From a virus: a stretch of 64,000 bases of DNA. The translations under genes were made by a program, and so were the position numbers. The notes under the pieces are model-generated. The model did no database searches. It saw only the letters and a program-made list of their open reading frames with translations, and was not told where the DNA came from. Within the stretch, counting starts at the first letter, position 1, and every line of letters begins with the position of its first letter. Shown in pieces: positions 24,755 through 37,400 of this stretch. The stretch is taken from IMG/VR virus record IMGVR_UViG_3300035698_035366, positions 1 through 64,000 of that record. The stretch is one strand, 5' to 3'.

Positions 24755-25339
24755 TTATGCCATTGATATTCTAATAGTGTATTCGATAACAATCGCACGA
24801 TTAAGTGATTTCTGAACAGGATGGAAAATTACGTGAGTGAGTAATAATCCAGTAACAGTTGGATCAAACGCTCTAATACCTAGCTCATCAAACACAAAAT
24901 TGCCGTTATTATCAGTGGTATCATCAAATGCCGCTTGGCTTGATGGCTCACCGAAATCTAGAGTACAAGTTATTACAATATCAGTGAACAAGGTGTTTGC
25001 TGTATGGTTAATTGTAATGAAATTTGTCTCCGGATTAATGTTGAGTGGTGATTTATCATTTACAACCTTTGCAAATGTTTCACCATATAATGTTGCGTTT
25101 TGTCCAGTAACGTTTGGTGGTAGATAAGTAACGGTACCATTACCTGATACTGTTGCTCCACCATTACCGAATGCCATATCGAAAATAGTTCCTGAATCGC
25201 GATCAGCTAACGAATTGGCGATTGCTATGCTCATATTTTCAAAATTTATTGCGTTAGATTTTGAAACTAATATTTCTCCCGTAGTTTTATCGAAGATTTT
25301 TATAAAGCCTTCAAATTTGGGTCTAATAACATCTTTCAT
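24755..25339 (-). CDS. T4-like baseplate/fibre structural protein
   Basis: 194 residues from ATG 25339. The start 'MKDVIRPKFEGFIKIFDKTTGEIL' (split after GFIKIF) with 'NAINFENMSIAIANSLA' and 'DMAFGNGGATV' matches small conserved structural proteins in marine T4-like phages located beside the giant wedge protein. The fold appears to be all-beta with C-terminal 'AIVIEYTIRISMA'. It starts 4 bp after the stop of the 44-residue gene and is co-transcribed with the wedge genes. Confidence 0.7.
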   Translation of the reverse strand: MKDVIRPKFEGFIKIFDKTTGEILVSKSNAINFENMSIAIANSLADRDSGTIFDMAFGNGGATVSGNGTVTYLPPNVTGQNATLYGETFAKVVNDKSPLNINPETNFITINHTANTLFTDIVITCTLDFGEPSSQAAFDDTTDNNGNFVFDELGIRAFDPTVTGLLLTHVIFHPVQKSLNRAIVIEYTIRISMA

Positions 25340-25343
25340 TAAA

Positions 25344-25478
25344 TTATCCTCTCTTATCCAATACAACTAAACCTGTCTCTTTATCACGCATAACCAAATG
25401 ATCAATTATACGAATTCGAGTAGGCTCAATGGATTGTGCCTCTAATGTTTGTTGCTTTGATTGTTTTTGTTTATTCAT
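25344..25478 (-). CDS. Tiny conserved baseplate-region protein (44 residues)
   Basis: Minus strand, ATG at 25478 with AGGA about 9 bp upstream (an in-frame ATG at 25484 is possible but too close to the AGGA). The product is Gln/Lys-rich at the N-terminus and ends 'HLVMRDKETGLVVLDKRG'. It sits tightly between the giant wedge gene (19 bp) and the next structural gene (4 bp), which argues for a real gene. Function unknown. Confidence 0.65.
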   Translation of the reverse strand: MNKQKQSKQQTLEAQSIEPTRIRIIDHLVMRDKETGLVVLDKRG

Positions 25479-25497
25479 AACCATTGTCCTATATTTA

Positions 25498-28400
25498 TTA
25501 ATCTAGTGTACCAGCTTCTTTTCGTAAGAAATTAATCTGTCTTGTTTGCTTATTGAGCAAGTTTAATGATTCAGGAATTACTTGAATAATACGCAATGCA
25601 TCTGCTACTGGTGCAACATCAAATTCAATTTGTGATCCAAGAATTATATTATCCACATTAGTAATATTGTTAATTGTATAAATTTTGTTATCTGTTTCGT
25701 TAATCAGTGGCGTTAATACCTCAGTTGATCCACTTTGATCAACTAAGTAAACCGATGTTATTGTTCTTTCAACAGGGTATATATCAAGCGCATAAACAAA
25801 TGTATTACCGTCTGCTATCTTATCAATCGATGATGATTCTGCTAGAATAGCTTCTGCACCTAGGCTAATTAGTGGATCAGGTGATACCTCTTCATATACA
25901 TGACTAATTTGCTCAAGTGGTCCGGCTCGTTCAATAACAGTCCCTATACCATATGACGGGCTAGGTGATATAAGTCTAGTTGCTCGATTCAATCCACTGA
26001 ATTCATAAAACCTCTTACCAGTTGTGTTATCAAATAATGGTCCATTAACATTTGAATATTCCAATCGTTCTGTTCCAATGTATAGAACACCTGGTGCAGA
26101 AGCTGTTGGCTCATAAACATAATCAATTGGGAATTCAGATTCTAAAAATGTTGGATTGACATCGGCTTTCAAAATAACGTCAGTTGATGTGAATTCTTCG
26201 CGTACAAACAATTTAAAGAAATCAGCAATTCTTGAGAACTGTTTACTTCCCAATGCACCAGTGAATACTCGATATGCAAATGGTGTTTGGATAGGTGGTC
26301 CTGAAATTATGGTAGCAACAATGTCATCTTTGCTTTTTGCTAACCAATCAGCAGTTGTACCAACAAATGGGTTTGTTCTAATAATCGACGACGAGGTTAC
26401 AGTATCCCAACCATCACTTCCTGGGAATGGTATAAGCTTTCCGCGGTTATCCTTTGTAACTTCTTGAATTTCTTTATAAGTTATATCACAAATAGTAGGT
26501 GATGGGTTGCCAAACTCATCGAATTGGGCTTCATCGAATAAACCACCACCATCTTCCATGTCTTCTTCACTGTCATCAACAACGGACACTATTCCAAAAT
26601 CATATTGTTCGATAACTTCAATAATATCAGAAATAATTATTCCTTCATTTGAGACTGGTTCACGGCGATCATCATCACCACCGGCATCCCAAGGTGTTGT
26701 ATCCCAACCAGTTCCAGCTGATGTAATCAAATAATCTCTTTGATAAAGTTTTCGTTCACCATTAACACTAAACCAAATATACGAGTCATCGAATGGTAGA
26801 TTGTTAATTTGGTAGATACCATCTCTGCTTTCGTCATATACGTGAGTTTCAATATTCAAACTATCATCAATTGAGAAGAAAGTTACTTGGTATTCAGAAG
26901 CAGGATTTGGATTTAGAATAGTAACGGTTGTACTATCAGCATCATATTCCCTATCAACATCATTAAGCCAAAATACAATATCATTTTCTTCTGCTGATGG
27001 ATTGACAAAATGTATCTCGCGTTCTGGCACTAATGGATTTTGCGTTTTCCTCCATCCATCAGCGTCTATCCCATCGGCTGGTCCATTCCAATATAGAACA
27101 TCACCGTCAATAAATGATCCTAGTGGTAAAGAACCAAAGAAATTATCAATTACCGTTGTTGTTACCTTAAATGTATCACCGATAAGCAAATCATCATAAG
27201 TTAATCCAAGATTAGTTAAATTATCAGCAATTGTAATGGAAGCATCCATTGTTTCTGGGCGATAGAATTTATCAGCTGCAAGGACTGAGAATGTATTGTT
27301 ACCAATGTACAATATACCTTGTCCTTCTTCAAAACTAACTGGCACAATATTAAATGCATTTGTTGGTGTTGCTACAGAAAACCCTGATTCTATTCCGTCT
27401 CTTCTATTTAGGTATGTTGTGAGTCCATAAACCCTTCCTGAATCAATATCAGTTGTTGGGTCATAACTAAACTCACCGTCTAGACCATCATCACAATCTT
27501 CAACTAGAAGTTCACTTTGTGTAAACAAATCAGTTGGATCATAAACATCAACATGAGATTCAATGTCTGGCGGGAGGATTGAAAATTCATTTCCCCAACC
27601 ACCCTGGAAGTCATTTGTTATGACTGTATTTGCAAGATTAGTTACTGTAAAGTAATCACCTGGATTCAAATCACCCACTGTTAAACCAATATCAGAAAGG
27701 GCTTGTACCATTGAAACACTCGTGTCAAGAGTCCCTCGGCGTGTTGATGGATTAACATAATCTACGTTTTCAGTTTGTTCAACCCCATCTCGAATTAATG
27801 AAATAACTTCTCCATTGGTTGTATCAACTTCTGTATCAAGAACAAGCAAGTATTGATCAGGTATTAGTGTCTGGTAAAAAGTTCTATCTGGACGTAGACG
27901 TAAACCATCTTCTCGGACTAACATATTTGCATGTGATGGCATTGAATTTTCTTGTTCAATTGGTAATGTTACTGTTAAGCTGCTATCACCGTTAACTACT
28001 GTGTCAGGGGTTGTTCCATCACCAGCAAAAACAATAGTTCGAACAAGACTTGGACTAATTTGATTGAATACAGTAATACGAACTGAACTACCAGGGGTAG
28101 GGATACCTGTCAATAACGTAACTTCTCCAGTTAATGAAGTATATGTGAATGGTTCTGGCACTGAGTCAACAGTTACAAGGATTTGTCCTTCAGTTATACC
28201 CGTTGGGTTATCCAAAACATATGTATCAGTAAATGGATCATTGTCTTCAATGGTTTCTGATACACCAGTATCATACACAACAACAAATACTCTTGTATCA
28301 GTTGGTACTGGTCCAGTAGTAATGGATAATTCGTCGCCGAATACAACATAGTCGACTGGATCTAAGGGTTCACCATCAACAAACACCAATGTGGAGGATT

Positions 28401-31400
28401 TAACAAAAAATGTTCTCAACTGGAAGGTATCTGTTCCTCCCTCAAACACTGTACTAAACGCAACACGGTTTCCGCCATGACTAAAGGTTGAAATCTTTAG
28501 GATAACCCCTTCTACCGGAATGGTTGGTGTTCCACCAGTATCTTCAAATACAATTTCATTTGTGGTCCAGTCAACTACATAATCATCTCCTTGGTCAAGC
28601 TTTACACCATCAGCATAAACAAAAATCCCTGCATTACTCTGTGGTATTTGTAGCAGACCATATCTCTTTTGTGTTCCATTAGAACGGAGTCTATCTACAA
28701 GGATAATAGGAGAACCAGGTACTCCATCATAAAACACTTTGATATCAACTGATGAATCAACATTAACCTTTACAAGTTCTTCTGGGTGGTCAGAAGCGAA
28801 GTATGGTCTGTGGAAACCCGTACCGTCTGTAACAATGTTATGTTGGTTAGGACTCAACTCACTAAAGTCATTTGAATCAGGATTCATAATAACATCGATA
28901 TCAATTTCAGTATTCATTATTGGTGCAATAGCTGAAGTATTAAACGGTTGGATAACACCACCAAGATTACCATTTACTAGTTTTAACCAACCATTGTCAC
29001 CGTCACCGTCAATAATACCATTCCAATAAATGACATCATCTTCTACGAAGGTTCCAATAGGTATATCAAGTGGTTCTTCACCATTAAAATCATTCACCGC
29101 ACTTGTTAAAGTAACAGCAAAACCATCACCTGGAGTTAAATCTTCATAAGTCAATCCAAGATTTAATAGATTATCACCAAACTTGATAGAAGCGTTCATA
29201 ACCTCAGATCGTAAATTAATATTAGCTGCGGCAATAATTTGTTGGGGTAAAGCGGTTTGTGTAATCTTCTCAAGCCATTTTGGATCTGATACACCATAAA
29301 CTAATGTTCCACGGAAATCACAACCTGGAATTGGATTAACTCTAAATTCTGGACGGATAATTTCATTATAAACCAAATCAGTTCCAAAGAATCCTTCACC
29401 TTTGATTCGTTTTTTGGTTTCAAGTGGTGTTAATAATTGTTGTGGTTCAGAATCAATAGCATTGTAGAATAATGCGACACGGTCAGCAGCATCAAGACCT
29501 TCTGCGCTTGTGAACTTAAAAGTATCAACTGTAACAATGTATTCAAATTCCACATCAACTACACCATGAACAGCACCTTTTGATCCAAACGATACATTAA
29601 TATTTGTATCAAAATTGGTTAGTTTGTTAATATCAAAATCAGCAGTACCAGTGAAGTCAAGCGTTTTAACATTAAGGATATCTCCAGGATTTTGATCAGT
29701 ACCAATGAATACAAATGCACCAGTTAAATTACCATCATTATCAGTAAATCTTTCATCAATAGTAATATCCAAGTCAAGACCAGTTGCAGGTGCGTTATTG
29801 AACAAAATATCCAAGCCGTCAGTTGTAACTGCAAAACGGTGATCTGGATTAGTTGATAACTGGGAACCATTTTTGAAAATTGTAATACCATTCAATACAA
29901 CCGTTAAGGTTTCTAATTGAACAATTTGCTTAGGCATCGCAAACCTTCTAGTTGAAAAATCACCCACATAAGATGAAGTAACTGGTTCATTAATTGTTAA
30001 ACGAACAACCCTAGAAATGATTCTTGAATTTAATACTGACACCATATTGTGTTTAACAGTTAGTTGATTAAGATCAAAGCTACCAATAGTAGGAATCTGT
30101 AAAGCTGAGCTTAGTAAAGTAATTTTTGAAACTTGTGTTCCACTCTGTGGGATATTTGTCGTACATTTGACACGGTCAAAAACAATCTTTGAATTAAGCC
30201 TACGAACACGTTGATATGATCCATCCTCTTCTAGATCAGCATACCATTCATTCCATGGAGAATTTTCTTGAATTACTTCAAAGTCTTCTGCAATATTTTC
30301 ATCTAGAACACGGAAATTGGTTCCATCAAAATAAACTGGTTTATCAAAATCTGTAGCGTGTAACAGTGCTTCATCAATATTTGAATCATATGGTATAACT
30401 AAGTCTTGGCGGAAATCGCGTATCTTTGTATGATAAGGTTTAGCTTCTTCAATATATTCAATTATGGATTGCGTGATATCTTCACGTAGGATTGGTGTCT
30501 GTTTTAATTCTTCTTCTAGTCCACGAATAATAATGTATGAAGTCTTGAATGCCCAATCAACCATGTTCTGTTCTGAATGAACAAAATTAATCATAACAAA
30601 CACAAGATGATTCTGTTCCTGTGGAGTAAGAATATCATTACGGAGGTTATTAGTGAAGATTTGGTATTCTGGTGCTAAGAAAGTATCATTAAGCTGGAAA
30701 GTTACATCTTCAGCAAACACTGTGGTCGTAGTCTTCAATCCATCATCTGCAACAATTAACCAGGTTTCTTTCCCATTTGTATCTGTTGTGATCTCAACAA
30801 TGGTGTTCAATGGTACACTGTCAATCGCAAGTGCATTATCAAACGCTATCCGGTCTGCATAAACAACTGTTGGTGTAAACGTGTCAGATACATTATTCAG
30901 TTCAGTACCACGGTAATCTGCGTAATCCCATACATCTTCTAATCGAACTTCCTGTGTTTCAATTAAGGTGAAAGTATTTACGGCTGTATATTCCCAACGG
31001 GTCCATCTGTTATTATTTTCTGTTGTAGCTTCAACTAGAACTATTTCACCAATTGCAATTGTTGCAATTAACGCATCGCGCTCAGCATTATCCACAACCT
31101 GATAATCAAATCCAGTTGTTGGTAAAGGAGTAACATAGAATAAATTATCATCTGCGGTAATTCTGTTTAATAAGATTGGTTCAGCAGTAAGTAATCTATT
31201 CACTTCATCAACAAAAACGGTTCGGGCTTTCGTTAAATTTCTAAACCACGTTTGTCGAGGACGGATGAATGTTCCATAGCGTTCTGTTTCAGTTAATAAT
31301 GGATCAGGAACTAAATTGTCACTACTAATACCATCAAAGCCAACAATTGAGTCTCGCATCTTTATCCAAATATCATTTGGAATTAACGAAGATGGATCAT

Positions 31401-34400
31401 CTTCACGCAATAACTGCCATTCTTGGTGGATATTAATATCAGGATCTGAAATTTCCCAATTAACCTGAACAACACTATCAATATCTTCTAGAAGTGGTCC
31501 TGAATTAGAATAAATCAATGCGTTGGTTGCAATAGGAGAGAACCATAAAATACCAGCACTTGTCGGGTTTTCAAGTATCTGCCTAACCTGGATAGCGTTA
31601 ATTGAACGGAAATCATAAGCTGGTGTTTGATCAGTATCTTCAACCCAGAAGAAGAATACAGTCTTAAAGTCACCAATTGCTTGATCGAATTCCTGTTTTT
31701 CTACCCAAGATGGATTATCGGGATCTTTAACAGTTCCAGAATAAGTTCCTTCAGAATCTATTTTGGGTTGATCAATAACTGTTTGATAAGAAAGGGGCTC
31801 AACTGGAGATTTAGTCCATTCGTAGATTTTGATCTCTGCACCTGGTGCTAGTTTACCCCAATTTTGTCTACGGTATTCTCGGCTTCCCTGTTCATAATCA
31901 AGGTATAATGATTTACTCGTGTCCCACCACAGTCTAGCAACGGCGGCATCACCCCATGCCAATTTTTCATTAATTGTGTCCAGTTCCGGATCACCGTCAG
32001 TATAGATGGCTGGATCATAATCAATGTGGTAATAAATTTCCTCATCTGCTACTCCAGGAACTAATCCCTTACGTGGATCATTAACATTAAATCTATTCTT
32101 CACTCTATTCGTATGTGCGTTATACAATACGGAGTTGGTTATACGACGGTTTGCTACACGGAGTTCTTGTTCTCGTTCAATGGTATCAGCATCAATATCA
32201 ACAACCACCCAATGCGGTTCGTCGTCAGCACCATTTGAAATATCATCAATCCATGCTTTTGTTAAACCAATTGGAGCATTAACCGCTGGATCAACATCAA
32301 AAACTGTTTTACTTGGAAAACGAACAGGGATAAGCTGGAGAAGAGTTGGAACAATAACGTCAGTATCAATTGGTAGTGCTGTATAATCAAACGGGGCTGA
32401 AGCAATTGTAGAAACAGTAAATTCGGTTGGGTCATTGATTGAAACTACCTCAATTATTCCTTGTAAACTATTTCCTGTTTCGTTGCTTGTATCATTGTCA
32501 ATTATAAACAAAGACCCAGCAACCATAAATTCTAAGTCATTATCAACTTTAATAATCGCCTGGTCACCATCAGTAACCGTTTCAATTTGGCTACTAGTAT
32601 CAATTACTTGGTAAACTTGGAACTCATCAGCGAAGTCCTGATAAACCCAAATATGATCACCCGGCTCAATAGGATTACCATTATCTATAGCATTGAAATA
32701 CGTATCATTCAATACCGAACGGTCAAATGCAGTATAGTCAATATCAGCCAAGTTTACATAACCAGCTGAACGGTAATCACCCTTTTGATCTAAGTAGCTC
32801 GTACGCAATTCCCAAACATTATTAAAGTCAGCTGGTTTACGTTGCCATCTTGGACTCGAATCATCAATCTGTAATACATCATCGAATGGGAAATCATCTG
32901 TGTCGAAACCAGTTCCAAATTCAATTAACTGAGGATTGGTTTTGTGATCTTCCTTAAACATTTGGAATTCGATGCTTGGACGGATTTCTGTTCCGCCGAA
33001 ACGACCGATTCTAACTGCAAACTCTTCAAACACTGTAAATATTTGATTGTTTTGGCCAGTAGCCGCCTTTAAGAATTTATCCAAGCTTAGTCGAGTTCCC
33101 TTGGCTTGAATCATTCCTTGATAGAATTGGAAACTAGTATCAGGATCAATTAGAAGTTGACGAAAATAATCCCTAACTTGGTATCCAGTAATATGACGGG
33201 CGTGTTCACGTAGTGTTACGCGATCAACCGAGTCTTCGATATCAAAATAGTGCTCAAAATCAGTAACGGTTTTATCAAAGTTTTCATAAATGTTATCTGC
33301 TTGCACAATGAAACCAGCAGCATCTAACCGACCAGTCCAATTGTCAGTGATAACTGTGTTGAGCTTTAGACGCTGTTGTCTAACATTAAATACTGGATCA
33401 TAAATCAAATCATTGAATGCTGTTGTGTTGCTTAGAAGCAAAATATGCTCAAACTCTTTAACAAAGGTTCGGCATAAGAAAATACCAATTCCAGCATTAG
33501 GAGTAACCGTCATGGTGTCTTCAGAACGGACAACGGTTGTGTCTTGTGGTTCAATCCGCTGACCAGTTTTATTCAATAATGGGTAAGAACCGTTTACTAA
33601 GGTTTCAATATTTTGCGTAACGCCTTGCGGTGTTCTAAACTTTACAATATCTGATAATGGAGATAGCGCAATAAAGTTACCTTCTGCCCACTTAGTGAGT
33701 GTCCAGAACAAGAATTCCTTACCACTCTGTCTCCAATTATTGATTGTATTTGTGTCTTCATTGAATTTATCAAATATCCACCCCTCAGTTTTTAGATACC
33801 TTTCATAATTAATTAGGAATTGGTAAACATCCTGCTTTGACGTAAATTGTGTACCATAAGGAATTAATTCTGGTTGAGCATCTAAAATACCATCAGTGTA
33901 CTCAGTAACAACTACAGCATTATTTGCAACAGGTGAACCAATAAACCTCCAATTTCCTCTTTCAAAGTTTTCTGTTGATTGGTGAGCAATTGTGCATTCA
34001 AAGATGCTTGCTTGATACTGTATAATTATACCAACAGCATAAGAAGTATTTGTTTCCCAACGAGGACGTGGTTCCGGATCAGGTTCACCAACTCTAATTG
34101 AAACTTTGCGACCATTTGGATCATGTGGTAAAGTTTTGAACAATGGATTTAGTGAGTCGTAACCAAACACTTGCCATCCCTTGCCGTTCCAAGTAATAAT
34201 CACTCCGGAATAAACAAACTCCTGCAAAGAAGCTGATGAGTACAATTCAATTGGTGTGTCTTCTTGTGGTACGAGACCGAAGTTATCGGCAACAACAGTA
34301 ATATTTTCAGTCTCGGTGTAACCACCCATTTTATGACCAAGCTGGACATCAATTCCACGTAAAATATCACCAAAGTTTGTAGTAATATCTTGACCTTGGC

Positions 34401-37400
34401 TAACGACGCGATCACTAATCCACTGTTGTATACCACTACCAATATAACGTACATTGTTTACAACTTCTCCATGAACATTCAATTCACTATTTTGTGGACG
34501 GTTTTTGGTAATAGTGTTAACCCATTGTTCACGAGTAGTTCCAACAAATATTTCATCATATCGAGCTGGATCCCATGCAAATTCAATAAATCGGGCTGGT
34601 TTAATTAGATAACCAACCTGCGCAACAGCAAACGGATATGATTCAGAATTTCTCCAAACCGACTCGATTGGGCCGCCATCACCAAATTCCCAAGGACGTG
34701 AAGCATTGTCAATTGTTGGGGTTGATAAAACAATCCCTGCAGAAACTGGATTAAGAAGAGTTCCTGATGCGTCAACTGGTAAAATATTAGAAAGTCCTGG
34801 ACGGGCATAAATTGGATCAATTCCTTTACGTATTCCGTCTTTAATTTCACCATTTTCAATGTCAGTCCATAATGAACTGTTACCAGAAGTGTATGGTGAT
34901 GGACCATATTCTGCATCCCAATAAGAAGGTTTCTTGTCAAAACCAAGCATTTCCCAAGGATATAGATCGGGACGTTCAGTACCATAAACAAAACGATACA
35001 TTCCTCTCCAATAGCCTGGAACGGGTTTACCATTAAAGGTTTGGAGTCCTTTGTAATTATAAGTGAACGGTTCACCAGCAGTGGCTATAACGTTTTCTCT
35101 ATAATCAGCGTTATTTAAAATAGCCCATCGCTCAAACATAGGGCGGAATAATGTACTTACTTCATCTGGTGTATAATCAGTTTCTCTGAAGTAATTAGGA
35201 ACGAATTCGTCAATGTTAAAATCTCTAACATTTTCGCTGGTATACTTTGTATCAACCGAGGCATAAACCATATTTTCATATTGAAGTTGTGCCTGGTCTC
35301 GTGGATCAACGAGATCTAATGGATTGTTGGTTGGTAGAGTTGTTGATTCAGAAATAAGATAATACAATGACCCATCATGTCCACGTAGAACAGGTTGTGG
35401 GTTTGGTAATGTAGTATCCAAGAAAACTTCTGGTTCATAAACTGGAAAAACACCAAGAAATGATGGAGTAGCGGGGATTAAACTTCCTTCACTAATCATT
35501 CCCGAGTAATAGAATGGAAAGGTGTTTGTTTTTCCAACATTGATTTGGATGATCGCTTCATTGACCATTTGTGTAGGAGACAATGACGTGAGTTGTCCAG
35601 TCCTAAGCATCTGATCAACTTTACTAACAAATTTGTTTCTAAACCGTGTATATTCTCTTTCAACAAACCTCACAGCCTTCATATAATCTAAATTATCATC
35701 TGACGCTAAGAGCATTAATTTCAACATTGGTGCTTGGTGTTGCATAATTGAACGACCAAATGATAAATCTTGCGTAGTATCACGCCAATTGTTTAATCCA
35801 TAAGCCGTTCCTTGGAAATCTTCTTGGTTCTCGATAATTTCTCTAAAGTGGTTAAAGAATTCTGTCTGGGATACTTCTTGAATATCTTCATTATTTGGAT
35901 TAGCTACCAAATTCAATGGTATTTCATAATTTGCAACATCTTCATTTGTTGGTCGGAAATCCGGATTATGAGATCTAACTCTAACAACTGGTTCAAGTGT
36001 ACCTACGGAAGGAGTAATGCTTAGGATATTTCCAGAGATTGAAAATTCTGATTCATCTAATTGTCGACCAGCAGCCTGAACAATTAAATTTGGAACATCA
36101 CCTGGAACGTTGGCTGCTGGCTCCTGTGTAAGAGGAAACTCAGAGGTTGGAAACTTGGAAGCTTCAAACACGTCAATGATGTATTGCTTTGTTTTGTTGT
36201 TGATAAGGTTCCAGCTATTGGAATACAAATCGTCTTCTACTGTATCACCAATTTGACGGAAGAAGTAGTAACCAATTGTTTCACCAAAATCTGAGGAGAA
36301 TCGTTCAGTTGCTAGAGTGTTTTCAAAAACAATTTCACCAGTGTTGTTGAACGATAGTTTTAGACCGACGTTTGGATCAACTGGTTGGAAAGGACTTTGA
36401 TTTTCTTTATAGGTGAAAATGGTTGATCCTTGGAAATCTGAGCCAGGATAAACACCAACATCATTCAATTTCACATTATCAATATCGTAAAGCTGGAATT
36501 TTGGTGGATCATTCTTCCCCAATTTCCTAATTCCTGGGTTCCAATTTGTTCCATCAAATTCAACAACCGTTCCGCCGAATGTATTACCATATCGTATTCT
36601 GTAAACATCGTCTGATACTGCAAGATCTTTAACAAGAGTGAGTTCAATAATACCAGTTGTTTTAATACCAGATACTTCGTATATTCGATTGTTAACAGCA
36701 GGGTTGATATCACTTGTTACGAGAATCTTTAAACCATCACTAATAGCTATACCATTAAACTCATTTGTTCCGTCAACTGTTATTGCCTGTGTAACACCAT
36801 CAACTATATGACCAGCAATTCCATATTGACCATATGCTTTACCAATAATATTATTTGGATTGTCAAGTTGTGAACCTGGAAACCAAATAGTTTTTCCATT
36901 AAGCGCACCGAAGAAGTTAATCGATTCAGTATAAACAACATCAGCGGTATATGAAGGTACTCCGTAGTTGAATACTTCCAAGTCTCTTATAAATTCGATA
37001 ATTGGGCGTTTTGCTTGTAAAGAACTTGGGTCTTCTTCAATAACGGTGTTGGATATTTCAATAACATCTCTGTGATACCAATGATTACCAGTACTCCAAG
37101 GAGATCCTTCAATACTTCCACGCTCGATAAGAAAATATTCAGGTCCTGGTTCTTGATCGTTGTCAGAGGCTAGAATATCCCATAATGATGCGTCCCAACC
37201 ATCTTCGTCCCAACCGGAGAAGCTTCCTTCATCTGTTACTTCTAGAAGACGTATTCCTCTACCAACACCCTCAACACCATAAGTCTTACCATTGGTCAAG
37301 GCATTTGCATCATCGGTAATTGTTATTCTCAATCCAGAAGTAAGATCAATGGTGTTACCGTCAACGGTTACCGTCGCAGTAACTTGTCCAATAATATAAT